A DNA stretch of 64,000 bases from Phenylobacterium sp. (GCF_030693405.1 NZ_JAUYAW010000044.1:62001-126000), one strand, 5' to 3'; shown: positions 1 through 9,048, counted from the stretch's first letter. A program made the numbers and translations. Notes: generated by a model from the sequence alone, not told the origin.

Positions 1-1
1 C

Positions 2-1366
2 GCCACGGCCGCCACCCGGGATCTCTGCGGGGTGATGCTGCCGGACGCCGGCGGCATCCAGGAGACCGAGGTCCGCCACCTGAACCGGCGCAATCTCCGC
101 CGGGGTCTGCCGCAGGTGGAGCCGATCTATACCGCCCGGGACGGCGAGCGAACGATCCGCCAGTTCTCCAAGGTCAAGCTCGGGGTTCCGGTCGAAATCG
201 CGCCCGGCGTCCGGGCCATCTATTGGGAGGCGGGTCATATTCTGGGCGCGACCTCCATCGAACTGCGGGTGGAGACCGAGGAGGGGGAAACCTCGTTCCT
301 CTTCTCCGGGGATATCGGCCAGGGTGGCCGTGACTATGCCGCCGATCCGGAAGGGCCTGCGGGCGTCGACCACCTGATCCTGGAATCCACCTATGGGAAC
401 CGCGACCGGCTGAACCTGGCGCCGCCGGAGCGCCGCGCGGCGCTCGCCCAGGAACTGCGGGACGCCCATGCGGCCGGCGGGCCTGTACTCATTCCCACCT
501 TCGCCGTCGAGCGGGCTCAGGAGCTCATCGCCGACCTGGTCGCCCTCATGGAGGCTGGCGAGGTCCCTGAGGCCGACATCTTCCTGGACTCCCCCCTGGC
601 CATCGAAGCCACCGAGGTCTTCCAGCAGCGGGGCTATAACCGCACCACGGGGGTGAACCCCTTTGACCGCCTGCGGGCCGGAGGACGGCTCAACTTCCTG
701 CGCAAGCCCGCCGAGAGCGACCGGATCGATCGCCTGCGCGGCTGGCACATCATCCTCGCCGGCAGCGGCATGTGCGACGCGGGCCGCGTCCGCAAACACC
801 TCAAGCGGCTGCTCTGGCGGCGGGAAGCCACTGTGCTCCTGTCTGGCTATCAGGCGGTCGGGACCCTGGGTCGTATCCTGGAGGACGGGGCCAGCCGGGT
901 CAGTATTCAGGGGGAGGAGGTGCAGGTCCGCGCCCGCATCCGCGCCCTCGACATCTATTCCGGTCATGCCGACGCCGGCGGCCTTGTGGCCTGGGCCAAG
1001 GCCCGCGCTCCGGTGAGCGGCGCTGTGTTCCTCTGCCACGGCGAGCCGGAAGCCCTTGAGGGTCTGAGCGCCCGCCTGGTCGGCGCGGGCTTCGACGGGG
1101 CGTCCATCCGTGTCCCTGACCTGGACGCCGCCTATGAAATCTCGGGCGCCACGGTGGATGGCGCAAAACCCCCGGCGCCGCAGCGCGCACGCCGTCTGGC
1201 CCCGGGACAGGCGGTGAAGGCCGACTGGCACAACGCCCGGGTCGCCCTCAACATGGCGCTGAACGCCGCCCTGGCCGAGGCCCCGACCGATGCGGCCCGC
1301 GAGGCTCTGCTGGCGAGGCTTACGGGCGTTTTGGGCGAGCAGAGTGAACCGTCTCAGGCGCCATGA
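2..1366 (+). CDS. MBL-fold/beta-CASP RNase-like protein, 5' end missing
   Basis: The reading frame is open from the first bases of the window, so the true start lies upstream; a GTG at 32 is an internal Val in a family-typical stretch (TRDLCGVMLPDAG). Visible family marks are the beta-CASP block STYGNRD (about 367-390), the AGSGMCDAGR segment near 760-790, the GHAD motif near 962 and the CHGEPEA segment near 1035. These belong to the RNA-processing metallo-beta-lactamase superfamily (COG1236, RNase J/CPSF-like). The metal-binding HxHxDH motif should lie in the missing N-terminal part. The likely activity is endo/exoribonuclease or DNA nuclease; substrate unknown. A universal stress protein gene follows after 57 bp, a pairing that suggests stress-related co-expression (inference). 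Confidence 0.85.
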   Translation, partial: ATAATRDLCGVMLPDAGGIQETEVRHLNRRNLRRGLPQVEPIYTARDGERTIRQFSKVKLGVPVEIAPGVRAIYWEAGHILGATSIELRVETEEGETSFLFSGDIGQGGRDYAADPEGPAGVDHLILESTYGNRDRLNLAPPERRAALAQELRDAHAAGGPVLIPTFAVERAQELIADLVALMEAGEVPEADIFLDSPLAIEATEVFQQRGYNRTTGVNPFDRLRAGGRLNFLRKPAESDRIDRLRGWHIILAGSGMCDAGRVRKHLKRLLWRREATVLLSGYQAVGTLGRILEDGASRVSIQGEEVQVRARIRALDIYSGHADAGGLVAWAKARAPVSGAVFLCHGEPEALEGLSARLVGAGFDGASIRVPDLDAAYEISGATVDGAKPPAPQRARRLAPGQAVKADWHNARVALNMALNAALAEAPTDAAREALLARLTGVLGEQSEPSQAP

Positions 1367-1423
1367 CCCTGGTATTGGGTCGCAGGCCCAGGCAGGATCG
1401 AAACAACCTCAAGGAGATTGCTG

Positions 1424-2260
1424 ATGTCATTTCGTCAAATCATTGTGCAGCTCGGCGAGGACGCGGCGTCCGGGCTGCGGGCGAAGGCGGCGGCGGATTT
1501 CGCCAAGCGGTACGGGGCGCATCTGACCGGCGTCTTCCTGACCAGCGAATATGTTCGCCAATACATGGCCGCCGAGAGCCTCACCGCCCTGCCGGCTGAC
1601 GTGGTCCAGCAGGTTCTGAGCGGTCATGAGGCCGCCGTCGCCAAGGTGGCTGACGCGGCAAGGGCGCAGTTCGAAGCCGCCTGCGCCCAGAGCGGCGTGA
1701 CCCATGACTGGCGCATGGTGGGCGGGGACTCGCCCCAGCCGTTCCTCGCGGTGGCCCGCCGCAGCGACCTGACCATCTTTCCCCGACACGCCAAGGCCTG
1801 TCTCAGCGAGCACGGCCTGAGCGCCGCCCAGGTCGCCCTGGCCAGCGGCGGCCCTGTGCTGATCACCCCGGACGACGACTACGCCCCGCCGGTGGGGCGC
1901 CGGGTGCTGGTGGCCTGGAACGGTGGGCGAGAGGCCGCCCGCGCCCTGCAGGACGCCTGGCCGATCCTGGAGCGGGCGGAAGCCGTGCACGTGCTCACCG
2001 TTTCCCCCGATGGCGAGGGAAATTCGGACGGCCTTCTGGAGGCGCTGCTGGCCAGGCACGGGGTCAAGGCCGAGTTGATCACCGATCCCAGCCAGGACGA
2101 ATCCGCTGTGGACGTGATCGCCCGGCAGGTCGCCGAACTGGGGGCCGACCTGCTGGTCATGGGGCTCTACGGCCGCCCGCGCCTGCAGGAACTGCTCCTC
2201 GGCGGGGTCAGCCGAGCCATGGTGGCCGCCAGCCCCATCCCGATCTTCGCCTCCCATTAG
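1424..2260 (+). CDS. Universal stress protein, tandem UspA domains
   Basis: A 278-residue protein with two UspA-like halves. The second half ends in ADLLVMGLYGRPRLQELLLG, the usual nucleotide-contact end of the Usp fold (G-x2-G-x9-G type). I chose ATG 1424 because AAGGAG at 1411-1416 sits 7 bases upstream; the in-frame TTG at 1418 would be almost on top of that site. The fold and family are clear; the role in stress survival or ATP/AMP binding is known only for the family. It lies between an RNase-like gene and the TonB/CobN operon, separated from the latter by 121 bp, so it is probably not part of that operon. Confidence 0.88.
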   Translation: MSFRQIIVQLGEDAASGLRAKAAADFAKRYGAHLTGVFLTSEYVRQYMAAESLTALPADVVQQVLSGHEAAVAKVADAARAQFEAACAQSGVTHDWRMVGGDSPQPFLAVARRSDLTIFPRHAKACLSEHGLSAAQVALASGGPVLITPDDDYAPPVGRRVLVAWNGGREAARALQDAWPILERAEAVHVLTVSPDGEGNSDGLLEALLARHGVKAELITDPSQDESAVDVIARQVAELGADLLVMGLYGRPRLQELLLGGVSRAMVAASPIPIFASH

Positions 2261-2332
2261 GGCGAAGGGCGCCTGTTTCCCGCGTGCAGAGCGGAGGCGC
2301 AGAACCTCCGGCCAGATGAGGCTTGACTCATA

Positions 2333-2350
2333 GATATGTTATAACGTTAC
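2333..2350. promoter_or_regulatory. Imperfect palindrome, possible Zur-like operator
   Basis: GATATGTTATAACGTTAC is an imperfect inverted repeat (6 of 9 pairs) around a perfect GTTATAAC core. It stands out as AT-rich in a very GC-rich region and lies about 32 bp before the TonB receptor start. From memory, Zur operators of Proteobacteria are palindromes with this core, so zinc regulation is a hypothesis. TTGACT at 2323-2328 could be a -35 box, with the palindrome covering the -10 region. The 121-bp gap is too short for a cobalamin riboswitch. Confidence 0.45.
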
Positions 2351-2381
2351 AGGTCCTCCGCTCTTTGTGGGGAGGCCTTCT

Positions 2382-4337
2382 GTGTCGCTGTCTGTGTCGT
2401 CGTCTCGTCTGTCGCGTTCAAGCCGTCGCGCCGCCTGGTTCGCCAGCGTCGTCCTTCTGGTCCCGGCCGCGCCGGCCCTGGCGGATGACGCCACGGACCT
2501 GACCCAGGTTGTGGTGACGCCGATGGCGGGGCCGCAGGCCCTGCGGGACGCGCCGGCCACCATTTCGGTGGTCAGCCGGGAGGACCTGGAAGCCCGCCCC
2601 ATCGCCGACCTGTCTGACTCCCTGCGCAATGAGCCTGGGGTGACCATCACCGGGATCGGCATGACCCGGCGAGGGATCAGCCTGCGTGGCATGCCGGTGG
2701 AGCACACCCTGGTCTTGGTGGACGGGCGGCGGATCAGCGCGGTGGGCGGCCTGGTGGCCCATGCGGACTATGATCTGGCCTGGACGCCAACTGAGGCGAT
2801 CGAGCGGATCGAGGTGGTTCGCGGGCCCATGTCCTCCCTCTATGGCGCCGACGCCCTGGGTGGGGTGGTCAACATCATCACCCGCAGCGCCACCGACACC
2901 TGGCTGCGCAGCGCCACCCTGAACGGCACGGTTCCCGAGCGGGGCGCCGGTCGGGCCTATCAGATGGGCGCCTATGCCGGCGGTCCTCTGGTGGAGGGGG
3001 TGCTGGGGCTCAGCCTCTATGCCGACGCCTCCGGGCGTGACCCCACCTATCAGGCGGCTGATCCCCGGCAGGCCGAACTGGAGGGCCGTCGCGCCCTGAA
3101 CGCCTCGGCCACCCTCAGCTGGACGCCCGACGACTCCCAGCGGCTCGACCTCACCTTCGGGGCGGGGACCGACTTCCGCTACCGGGACACCGTCACGACG
3201 GGGGCGGCGCCGGTCTACTACCGCTTCAAGGACGACATCACACGACAGCAGGTGTCCGCCAGCCACAGGGGCGACTACGGCTTTGGCCAGACGCTGGCGC
3301 GGGTCTATCGCAGCGAGGTTGAGCGGGTAAACACCCGCACGCAGAACCAGACCCCGAGCGGCACGGTGCGGATCATCGAGACCGTGGCCGACGGCCATGT
3401 GACCCTGCCGTGGGGGGCGCACATGCTGAGCGCGGGCGGCGAGGTCCGACGCCAGGAGCTGGAAAATCCGGCCGTCAACGCCCGGGGCCGCAGCGAGGCC
3501 GACCAGTATGGCCTGTTCATCCAGGACGCCTGGAGCATCACCGAGCAGTGGTCGATCGTGGGCGGCGCGCGCTTCGACCATCACGACACCTATGACTGGC
3601 AGACCAGCCCGCGCCTCTACACGGTGTTTCACCTCAATGAGCGCCTGACCCTGAAGGGCGGGGTGGGGCGTGGGTTCAAGGCGCCCAGCCTGACCCAGCT
3701 GTCGCCCGACTATCAGGTGGTGGCCGCCGGGGGCCGTTTCACGGTGTTCGGCAATCCGAACCTCAAGCCCGAGATCGGCACGACCTACGAGGTCAGCGCC
3801 GACTACGCCGGCGAGGGCTGGTCGGCCCGTCTGGGGGTTTTCCAGAATGATCTGAAAGACCTGGTTGAGACCCAGTGTGTCCGCCTCTGCGGGATCCGCG
3901 GTCGGGAGGTGCGCGTCTATGGCAACGTCGCCGAGGCGCGCATCCGGGGCCTGGAGCTTGGCGGGGATGTGGACCTGCCGGCCAACCTGAACCTCTCAGC
4001 CAACTACACCCGGCTGGAGACGGAGAACCGTCAGACGGGCAAAGCCCTGCTGGAGCGTCCGGAATCCCGGGCCAACGCCACCCTGCGCTGGCGCCCCACC
4101 GAGCGTCTGAGCGCTCAGCTACGCGGAGAATATGTGGGCGAGCAGACCGTCAGCACCGGCGGCCTGCCCGACTACAGCCTGTGGTCTCTGGAGGCGAGCC
4201 AGCGGCTTACTGACAGCCTCACCTTGCGGGTGGGCATTGAGAACCTCACCGATGAGCGGCTGGCCGAGAAGTCCGGCTCCTTCACCTATGCCGAGCCCGG
4301 TCGCCTCTATCACCTCGGCCTCAATCTGAGCTTCTAG
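2382..4337 (+). CDS. TonB-dependent outer-membrane receptor of the CobN-like operon
   Basis: A 651-residue receptor with signal peptide (RRAAWFASVVLLVPAAPALA), a TonB-box-like TQVVVT just after cleavage, a plug domain (about 40-150; RGMPVEHTLVLVDG, RGPMSSLYGADALGGVVNI) and a 22-strand-type barrel ending in Phe. GTG 2382 is preferred because GGGGAGG lies 6 bases upstream; GTG 2367 has no such site. FKAP and NPNL boxes are present (about 437-465), as in heme and other CirA/FepA-type receptors, but no His lies between them, so heme specificity is not supported. A Cys pair (CVRLC, near 3877-3891) may form a loop disulfide. It is the first gene of an operon; the CobN-like gene starts 1 bp after its stop. 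Confidence 0.9.
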   Translation: MSLSVSSSRLSRSSRRAAWFASVVLLVPAAPALADDATDLTQVVVTPMAGPQALRDAPATISVVSREDLEARPIADLSDSLRNEPGVTITGIGMTRRGISLRGMPVEHTLVLVDGRRISAVGGLVAHADYDLAWTPTEAIERIEVVRGPMSSLYGADALGGVVNIITRSATDTWLRSATLNGTVPERGAGRAYQMGAYAGGPLVEGVLGLSLYADASGRDPTYQAADPRQAELEGRRALNASATLSWTPDDSQRLDLTFGAGTDFRYRDTVTTGAAPVYYRFKDDITRQQVSASHRGDYGFGQTLARVYRSEVERVNTRTQNQTPSGTVRIIETVADGHVTLPWGAHMLSAGGEVRRQELENPAVNARGRSEADQYGLFIQDAWSITEQWSIVGGARFDHHDTYDWQTSPRLYTVFHLNERLTLKGGVGRGFKAPSLTQLSPDYQVVAAGGRFTVFGNPNLKPEIGTTYEVSADYAGEGWSARLGVFQNDLKDLVETQCVRLCGIRGREVRVYGNVAEARIRGLELGGDVDLPANLNLSANYTRLETENRQTGKALLERPESRANATLRWRPTERLSAQLRGEYVGEQTVSTGGLPDYSLWSLEASQRLTDSLTLRVGIENLTDERLAEKSGSFTYAEPGRLYHLGLNLSF

Positions 4338-4338
4338 G

Positions 4339-7300
4339 ATGGGGCGAGCGCTCCGCCTCTGGCTTGCAGCCCTAGGACTTTGGGCGGCGCTGGCGGGGAC
4401 GTCCGCAGCCCAGGCTGAGGACGCCCTTGCCCCCGCGCCAACCGTCCGGGTGATCACGACCGACTTCGTGCTGCCGGGCAAGCTGGCCCGACTGCGGCTC
4501 CTGGCGGAGGCGGAGGGACTAAGGCTCGATGGTCTCTGGGTGGAGACCGATCCCCGTCCGGCGGAAGACTGGCTGGCCGGCGCCGATCTGATCATCCTGG
4601 ACACGCCCCGGGGCAACGACCTGGCCAAGGTCATGGGAAGTCTGGAGGGCCGGCTTGAGGCTCTGCAAGTCCCGTGGGTGAGGGTCGGCGGTGGCCCACC
4701 AGCCTTCGGCGGCGGCCTGGAGCCCAAGGCGGCGGCGCGGCTGTCGGCGTACTACGCCAATGGCGGACCGGCCAACCACAGGGCCCTGTTCACCTATGCG
4801 TCAGCCCTCATGGCGGGGTCGGATCTGGCCGGGTTCGCGGACCCGGAGGTGCTGCCGGCGTCCGGCGTCTATCATCCCGACGCCCCACGTCCCTTCGCCG
4901 AGGTGGCCGACTACCTCGCCTGGGCCGAGCCCCGATGGGCGGCTGACGCCCCCCGGCTCGGGGTGATCACCTATGCCGGCGCCATCTCCAGCGGCGAGAC
5001 GGCCCTGCTGGACGCCCTGGTCCGCAGCGCCGAGGCCACAGGCGTCGCGCCGGTGGTCTTCTGGTTCGACGCCGCCAAGGCGGACGCCATCGGAGCCATC
5101 GCCCGGCCGGCCGGCCTCGATGTTCTGGCCAATCTCCAGCACCTGCAGAACGGGGCCGCCCGCAAGGCCGAGTTCGAGGCGCTGGGCCTGCCGGTCCTGT
5201 CGGGCTTCGTCTATCGGGAGGGGGACCTGGCCGCCTGGCGCGCCTCGCCCACAGGGCTGGCCGCCCAGACCACGGCGGTCCTGCTGGCCACGCCGGAGGC
5301 CTGGGGCGTCAGCGACCCCATCGTTCTGGCCACCATTGACCGGGGCGAGACCCGCCCCATCCCGGCCCAGGTGGACGCCCTGACCGCCAAGGCCGCCCGC
5401 CTCGGCGCCCTGCGCGCCAAGCCCAACGCCGACAAGCGCCTGACCCTGATGTTCTGGAACCACCCCGGGGGCGAGAAGAACCTGGGCGCCTCCAACCTCA
5501 ATGTGCCCCGCAGTCTGGCGGCCCTCACCGGGCGGCTGGCGGCGGAGGGCTATCAGGTTCCGCCCACCGATGAGGCGGCCCTGATCGCTCAGGCCCAGGC
5601 CCTGCTCGGCGGCTATTATCGCCCGGAGACCCTGGACGACCTGCTGGCCAGAGGGCTGGCGGCCACCCTGCCGGTGGATGACTACCGCGCCTGGCTCGAC
5701 CGGCAGCCGGCGCAGATCGGCGCCGCGGTTCGCGAACGGTGGGGGGCGCCCGAGGACCACTGGGCGGTCCGCGAGGTGGCCGGCCAGCGCCAGTTCGTCA
5801 TCCCCCGCCTTAGCCTGGGCCATCTGGCCCTGATGCCGCAGCCACCCCGGGCCGATCGACCGGGCGAGTCCTATCACGACACCAAGGTCCCGCCGGGCCA
5901 CCTCTATCTGGCGGCCTATCTGCTGATGCGCGAGCCTTTGGCCAGCGACGCGCTGATCCACTTCGGCACCCACGGGACCCAGGAATGGACGCCGGGCAAG
6001 GATCGCGGCCTGTCGGTGGAGGACTATCCCTTCCTGACGGTCGGCGATGTGCCGGTCTTCTATCCCTATATTCAGGACAATGTGGGCGAGGCCATCCAGG
6101 CCCGCAGGCGCGGCCGGGCGGTCACCATCAGCCACCAGACGCCGCCCTTCGCCCCGGCGGGTCTCTATGACGAACTGCGCGACATTCACGCCCTGGTGCA
6201 CGAGTACGGACAGCTGGAGGACGGGCCGGTGCGCGACCGCACCGCCGACCAGATCGCCGCTCTGACGCTCAAGGAAGGCGTCGCCCAGGACATAGGCTGG
6301 GATGAGGCGGCCGTGGCGGCCAGCTTTCCGGACTACATGACCGACCTGCATGACCATCTGCACGCCCTGGCGGCCTCGGTGACGCCGCTCGGCTTGCACA
6401 CCTTCGGCGAGCCCGCCGCGCCGGAGCAGCGGCTGATGACCGTGATGCAGCAGCTCGGCCGGCCCTACTATCTTCAGCTTGGCCTGGACGCCGACGAGCT
6501 GTTCGCTGAAGACGCCGAGCAGATCCGCCAGAGCGAGCCCTATCTCCTGCTCTATCGACACCTCAGGGAGGGCGAGCCCCCCGAGGTCCTGGCTGATGAG
6601 ACCCTGCGCGCCTACCTGATCCGGGCCGCCGAACTGGACCGACATCTGGCCGAGACGGGGGAGATGGAAGCCCTGCTGGCGGGTCTCTCAGGTCGCTTCA
6701 TCGCCGCAGGCCCCGGCGGCGATCCTGTCCGAAACCCTGACGTGCCCAGCGGCCGCAACCTGTTCAGCTTCGAACCCGACAAGCTGCCCACCCTGGCGGC
6801 CTATATCGCCGGCGGGGAGGCCTTCGAGAGCCTGCAGGCCGCCTATGTGGACCAGCATGGCGAGCCGCCGCGCAAGCTCGCCTTCACCCTCTGGTCCGGG
6901 GAGGCGGTGAGAACGCTGGGGGTGGTGGAGAGCCAGGCCCTGCACGCTCTGGGCCTGCGCCCGGTCTGGGACCAGGGCGGCCGGGTGGTGGACCTGGAGA
7001 TCATTCCCGCCGCCGAGCTGGGGCGGCCGCGGGTGGACGTGGTCTTTCAGATCACCAGCGTCTATCGCGACCAGTTCGACGGATTCATGCGTCTGCTCGG
7101 CGGCGCGCTCAATCGCCTGGCGGTCCTGGAGGAACCCGGCAATGAGGTCGCGGCCAACAGCGCCAGGGTGGAGGCCCAGCTGATCGCCGCGGGCCAGCCG
7201 GCCGACCAGGCCAGGCGGCTGTCGGCCATCCGCCTCTTCAGCAACGCCCCTGGCGACTATGGCAGCGGGGTTCCGGCCGCCGTGCTGGACTCCACGGCCT

Positions 7301-8286
7301 GGGAGTCTGACGGCGAGGTGGCTGATCGGTTCCTCTCGCGCCTGCAGTACGCCTATGGGGCCGACGCCTGGGGGGAGACGGTCGAGGGCGCGAACCTGTT
7401 TGCCGCCCAGCTCAGCGGTGTGCAGGCCGCGGTCCTGTCCCGGTCATCCAACCTGCACGGGGTGCTATCGACCGACCATCCGTTCGAGTATCTGGGCGGC
7501 CTGTCCATGGCGATCCGCAAGCTGGACGGGGCGAGCCCGGACCTGTTCATCACCGATGCGCGAGGCAGCACGCCGCGGGTGCGAACCGCCGCCTCGGTCC
7601 TATCCGATGAACTGCGCAGCCGCTATCTGAACCCTCAGTGGATCTCCGCCATGCAGGGGGAGGGCTATGCCGGCACGCTGGAGATCCTCGACGTCACCAA
7701 CAACCTGTTCGGCTGGCAGGTCACCGATCCGGCCATGGTCCGTTCCGACCAGTGGCAGGCCATGCATGAGACCTTCGTCATGGACCGGCGTGAGCTTGGG
7801 CTGAACGCCTGGTTCGAGGCCCATAACCCCACGGCCCAGGCCCAGCTGATCGAGCGCCTGACCGAGACGATCCGCAAGGGCTACTGGACCCCTGACGCCG
7901 AGACGCAGGCGGAACTGGCGCAGCGGTGGTCCGAGCTGACGGAGGCTGGCGCCATGGCGGGCGAGGCGACCACCACGGCGCTGCTGCGCAGCGGCTTTGG
8001 TCTGTCGGCCCAGGCGCCTGCGCCGGCCCCTGGACCCGCTGCCAGCGCCCCGGCGTCACCGCAATCGGCCGCGTCACCGCCGCCGCCTGAGCCGGCGCCC
8101 CCTTCCCCCACCGTCCGGGGGCAGGTGTTGGAGAAGGTGCAGCCGCCCACCCCCGCCGCGCCGGTTTCCCCCTTGCGGGCGCTCTTGGGGCTCGCCGCCC
8201 TACTGGCCCTCACCCTGATCGGGGCGGCCAGCCAGGCCAGACCCCGTCCTCGTTCCTTCCTGGAGTTGTCCCATGCACGGCCTTGA
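4339..8286 (+). CDS. Exported, membrane-anchored CobN-like chelatase-family protein (HmuS-like)
   Basis: A 1315-residue CobN/BchH-family protein. The family block HFGTHGTQEWTPGK starts at residue 541 and is followed by YPYIQDN, GEAIQARRRG and the TPP segment, as in cobaltochelatase CobN. Two features are unlike cytoplasmic CobN: an N-terminal signal peptide (WLAALGLWAALAGTSAAQA) and a C-terminal Pro/Ala-rich linker (about 1230-1280) leading to a single membrane helix (LRALLGLAALLALTLIGAA) and a short basic tail. The domain should therefore face the periplasm. No CobS/CobT or ChlI/ChlD ATPase gene lies nearby; instead an ExbB-like gene overlaps its end by 14 bp. Bacteroidetes HmuS, recalled as a CobN-like heme-processing protein, has similar neighbours. 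Likely role: insertion into or removal of metal from an imported tetrapyrrole or metallophore (inference). Confidence 0.85.
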   Translation: MGRALRLWLAALGLWAALAGTSAAQAEDALAPAPTVRVITTDFVLPGKLARLRLLAEAEGLRLDGLWVETDPRPAEDWLAGADLIILDTPRGNDLAKVMGSLEGRLEALQVPWVRVGGGPPAFGGGLEPKAAARLSAYYANGGPANHRALFTYASALMAGSDLAGFADPEVLPASGVYHPDAPRPFAEVADYLAWAEPRWAADAPRLGVITYAGAISSGETALLDALVRSAEATGVAPVVFWFDAAKADAIGAIARPAGLDVLANLQHLQNGAARKAEFEALGLPVLSGFVYREGDLAAWRASPTGLAAQTTAVLLATPEAWGVSDPIVLATIDRGETRPIPAQVDALTAKAARLGALRAKPNADKRLTLMFWNHPGGEKNLGASNLNVPRSLAALTGRLAAEGYQVPPTDEAALIAQAQALLGGYYRPETLDDLLARGLAATLPVDDYRAWLDRQPAQIGAAVRERWGAPEDHWAVREVAGQRQFVIPRLSLGHLALMPQPPRADRPGESYHDTKVPPGHLYLAAYLLMREPLASDALIHFGTHGTQEWTPGKDRGLSVEDYPFLTVGDVPVFYPYIQDNVGEAIQARRRGRAVTISHQTPPFAPAGLYDELRDIHALVHEYGQLEDGPVRDRTADQIAALTLKEGVAQDIGWDEAAVAASFPDYMTDLHDHLHALAASVTPLGLHTFGEPAAPEQRLMTVMQQLGRPYYLQLGLDADELFAEDAEQIRQSEPYLLLYRHLREGEPPEVLADETLRAYLIRAAELDRHLAETGEMEALLAGLSGRFIAAGPGGDPVRNPDVPSGRNLFSFEPDKLPTLAAYIAGGEAFESLQAAYVDQHGEPPRKLAFTLWSGEAVRTLGVVESQALHALGLRPVWDQGGRVVDLEIIPAAELGRPRVDVVFQITSVYRDQFDGFMRLLGGALNRLAVLEEPGNEVAANSARVEAQLIAAGQPADQARRLSAIRLFSNAPGDYGSGVPAAVLDSTAWESDGEVADRFLSRLQYAYGADAWGETVEGANLFAAQLSGVQAAVLSRSSNLHGVLSTDHPFEYLGGLSMAIRKLDGASPDLFITDARGSTPRVRTAASVLSDELRSRYLNPQWISAMQGEGYAGTLEILDVTNNLFGWQVTDPAMVRSDQWQAMHETFVMDRRELGLNAWFEAHNPTAQAQLIERLTETIRKGYWTPDAETQAELAQRWSELTEAGAMAGEATTTALLRSGFGLSAQAPAPAPGPAASAPASPQSAASPPPPEPAPPSPTVRGQVLEKVQPPTPAAPVSPLRALLGLAALLALTLIGAASQARPRPRSFLELSHARP

Positions 8287-8743
8287 GGCGGGTCTGTTCG
8301 ACCTCGCCCGACTGTTTCTGCTGCCGGCCCTGGCCCTGATCATCATCGCCCTGGCCTATGCCTTCATCGCCCTGGGCGCCTTCCTGATGGAGTGGACCCA
8401 GCGGCGGTCGGGCGCCTACAGCTCGCGGCTCGCGGCTCATCAGGCGGCCACGGGCGCGTCCAGCGAAGACCTGGAGCTGTGGATCATGAAGCGCCTGGAG
8501 TGGCTGCGCATCACCTCGCGCAGCGCGCCCATGCTCGGCCTCGTGGCGACCATGATCCCCATGGGTCCGGCGCTGCTGGCGCTTGGCGAAGGCGATGGGC
8601 GGTCCATCGGCGAGAACCTCGTCGTGGCCTTCTCCGGTGTGGTCCTGGCCCTGATCGCCGCCAGCATCACCCATGTGATCCTGACGATCCGGCGGCGCTG
8701 GCTGCTGGAGGAACTCCGCAGCTATGAGCGGGGTCTGGCCTGA
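8273..8743 (+). CDS. MotA/TolQ/ExbB-family proton channel subunit
   Basis: A 156-residue membrane protein with one N-terminal helix (about 10-42), a cytoplasmic loop, and two helices (SAPMLGLVATMIPMGPALLAL and LVVAFSGVVLALIAASITHVI) of the ExbB/TolQ/MotA fold. Members form pentameric inner-membrane stators that use proton flow. Its start lies inside the CobN-like gene (14-bp overlap) and its stop overlaps the next start (TGATG), so it is translationally coupled to both. Together with the DUF2149 protein it should form an ExbB-ExbD-like engine; whether that drives the receptor, the CobN-like protein, or both is unknown. Confidence 0.85.
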   Translation: MHGLEAGLFDLARLFLLPALALIIIALAYAFIALGAFLMEWTQRRSGAYSSRLAAHQAATGASSEDLELWIMKRLEWLRITSRSAPMLGLVATMIPMGPALLALGEGDGRSIGENLVVAFSGVVLALIAASITHVILTIRRRWLLEELRSYERGLA

Positions 8744-9048
8744 TGCGTTTCCTGGAGGACGATGAGGCCGACGACCCGATCCTCTCGGTGGTCAATCTGA
8801 TCGACGTCTTTGTGGTGGTGATCGCCATCCTGATGATCGTCATCGTCCAGAACCCGCTCAATCCGTTCAACGCCGACAATGTCGTCGTGGTGCAGAATCC
8901 CGGCGAGGCGGACATGACCATGATCATCAAGGAGGGGGAGGAGCTGACCCGCTACGAGTCCTCGGGCGCCATCGGTGAAGGTCAGGGCGTGAAGGCCGGG
9001 ATCACCTACCGCCTGCCCGACGGCAAGATGGTCTATGTCCCCGAATAG
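8743..9048 (+). CDS. DUF2149 (COG4744) single-pass membrane protein, ExbD-like
   Basis: A 101-residue protein with a short acidic N-terminus (LEDDEADDPI), one membrane helix (NLIDVFVVVIAILMIVIVQN) and a periplasmic domain of about 55 residues. The helix carries one Asp at its start, the place where ExbD, TolR and MotB carry their proton-conducting Asp; this parallel is my inference. The family is recognised from the DDPILSVVNLIDVF pattern and from always sitting beside an ExbB-like gene. It is the last gene of the operon, and the next gene is 115 bp away. Confidence 0.82.
   Translation: MRFLEDDEADDPILSVVNLIDVFVVVIAILMIVIVQNPLNPFNADNVVVVQNPGEADMTMIIKEGEELTRYESSGAIGEGQGVKAGITYRLPDGKMVYVPE

Noticed and set aside
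2261..2381. Possible cobalamin riboswitch before the TonB/CobN operon
   Set aside because: The gap is 121 bp, too short, and no B12-box-like sequence was seen.
4339..8286. Annotation as cytoplasmic cobaltochelatase CobN of B12 synthesis
   Set aside because: Signal peptide, C-terminal anchor, lack of CobS/CobT and TonB/ExbB neighbours do not fit cytoplasmic B12 synthesis.
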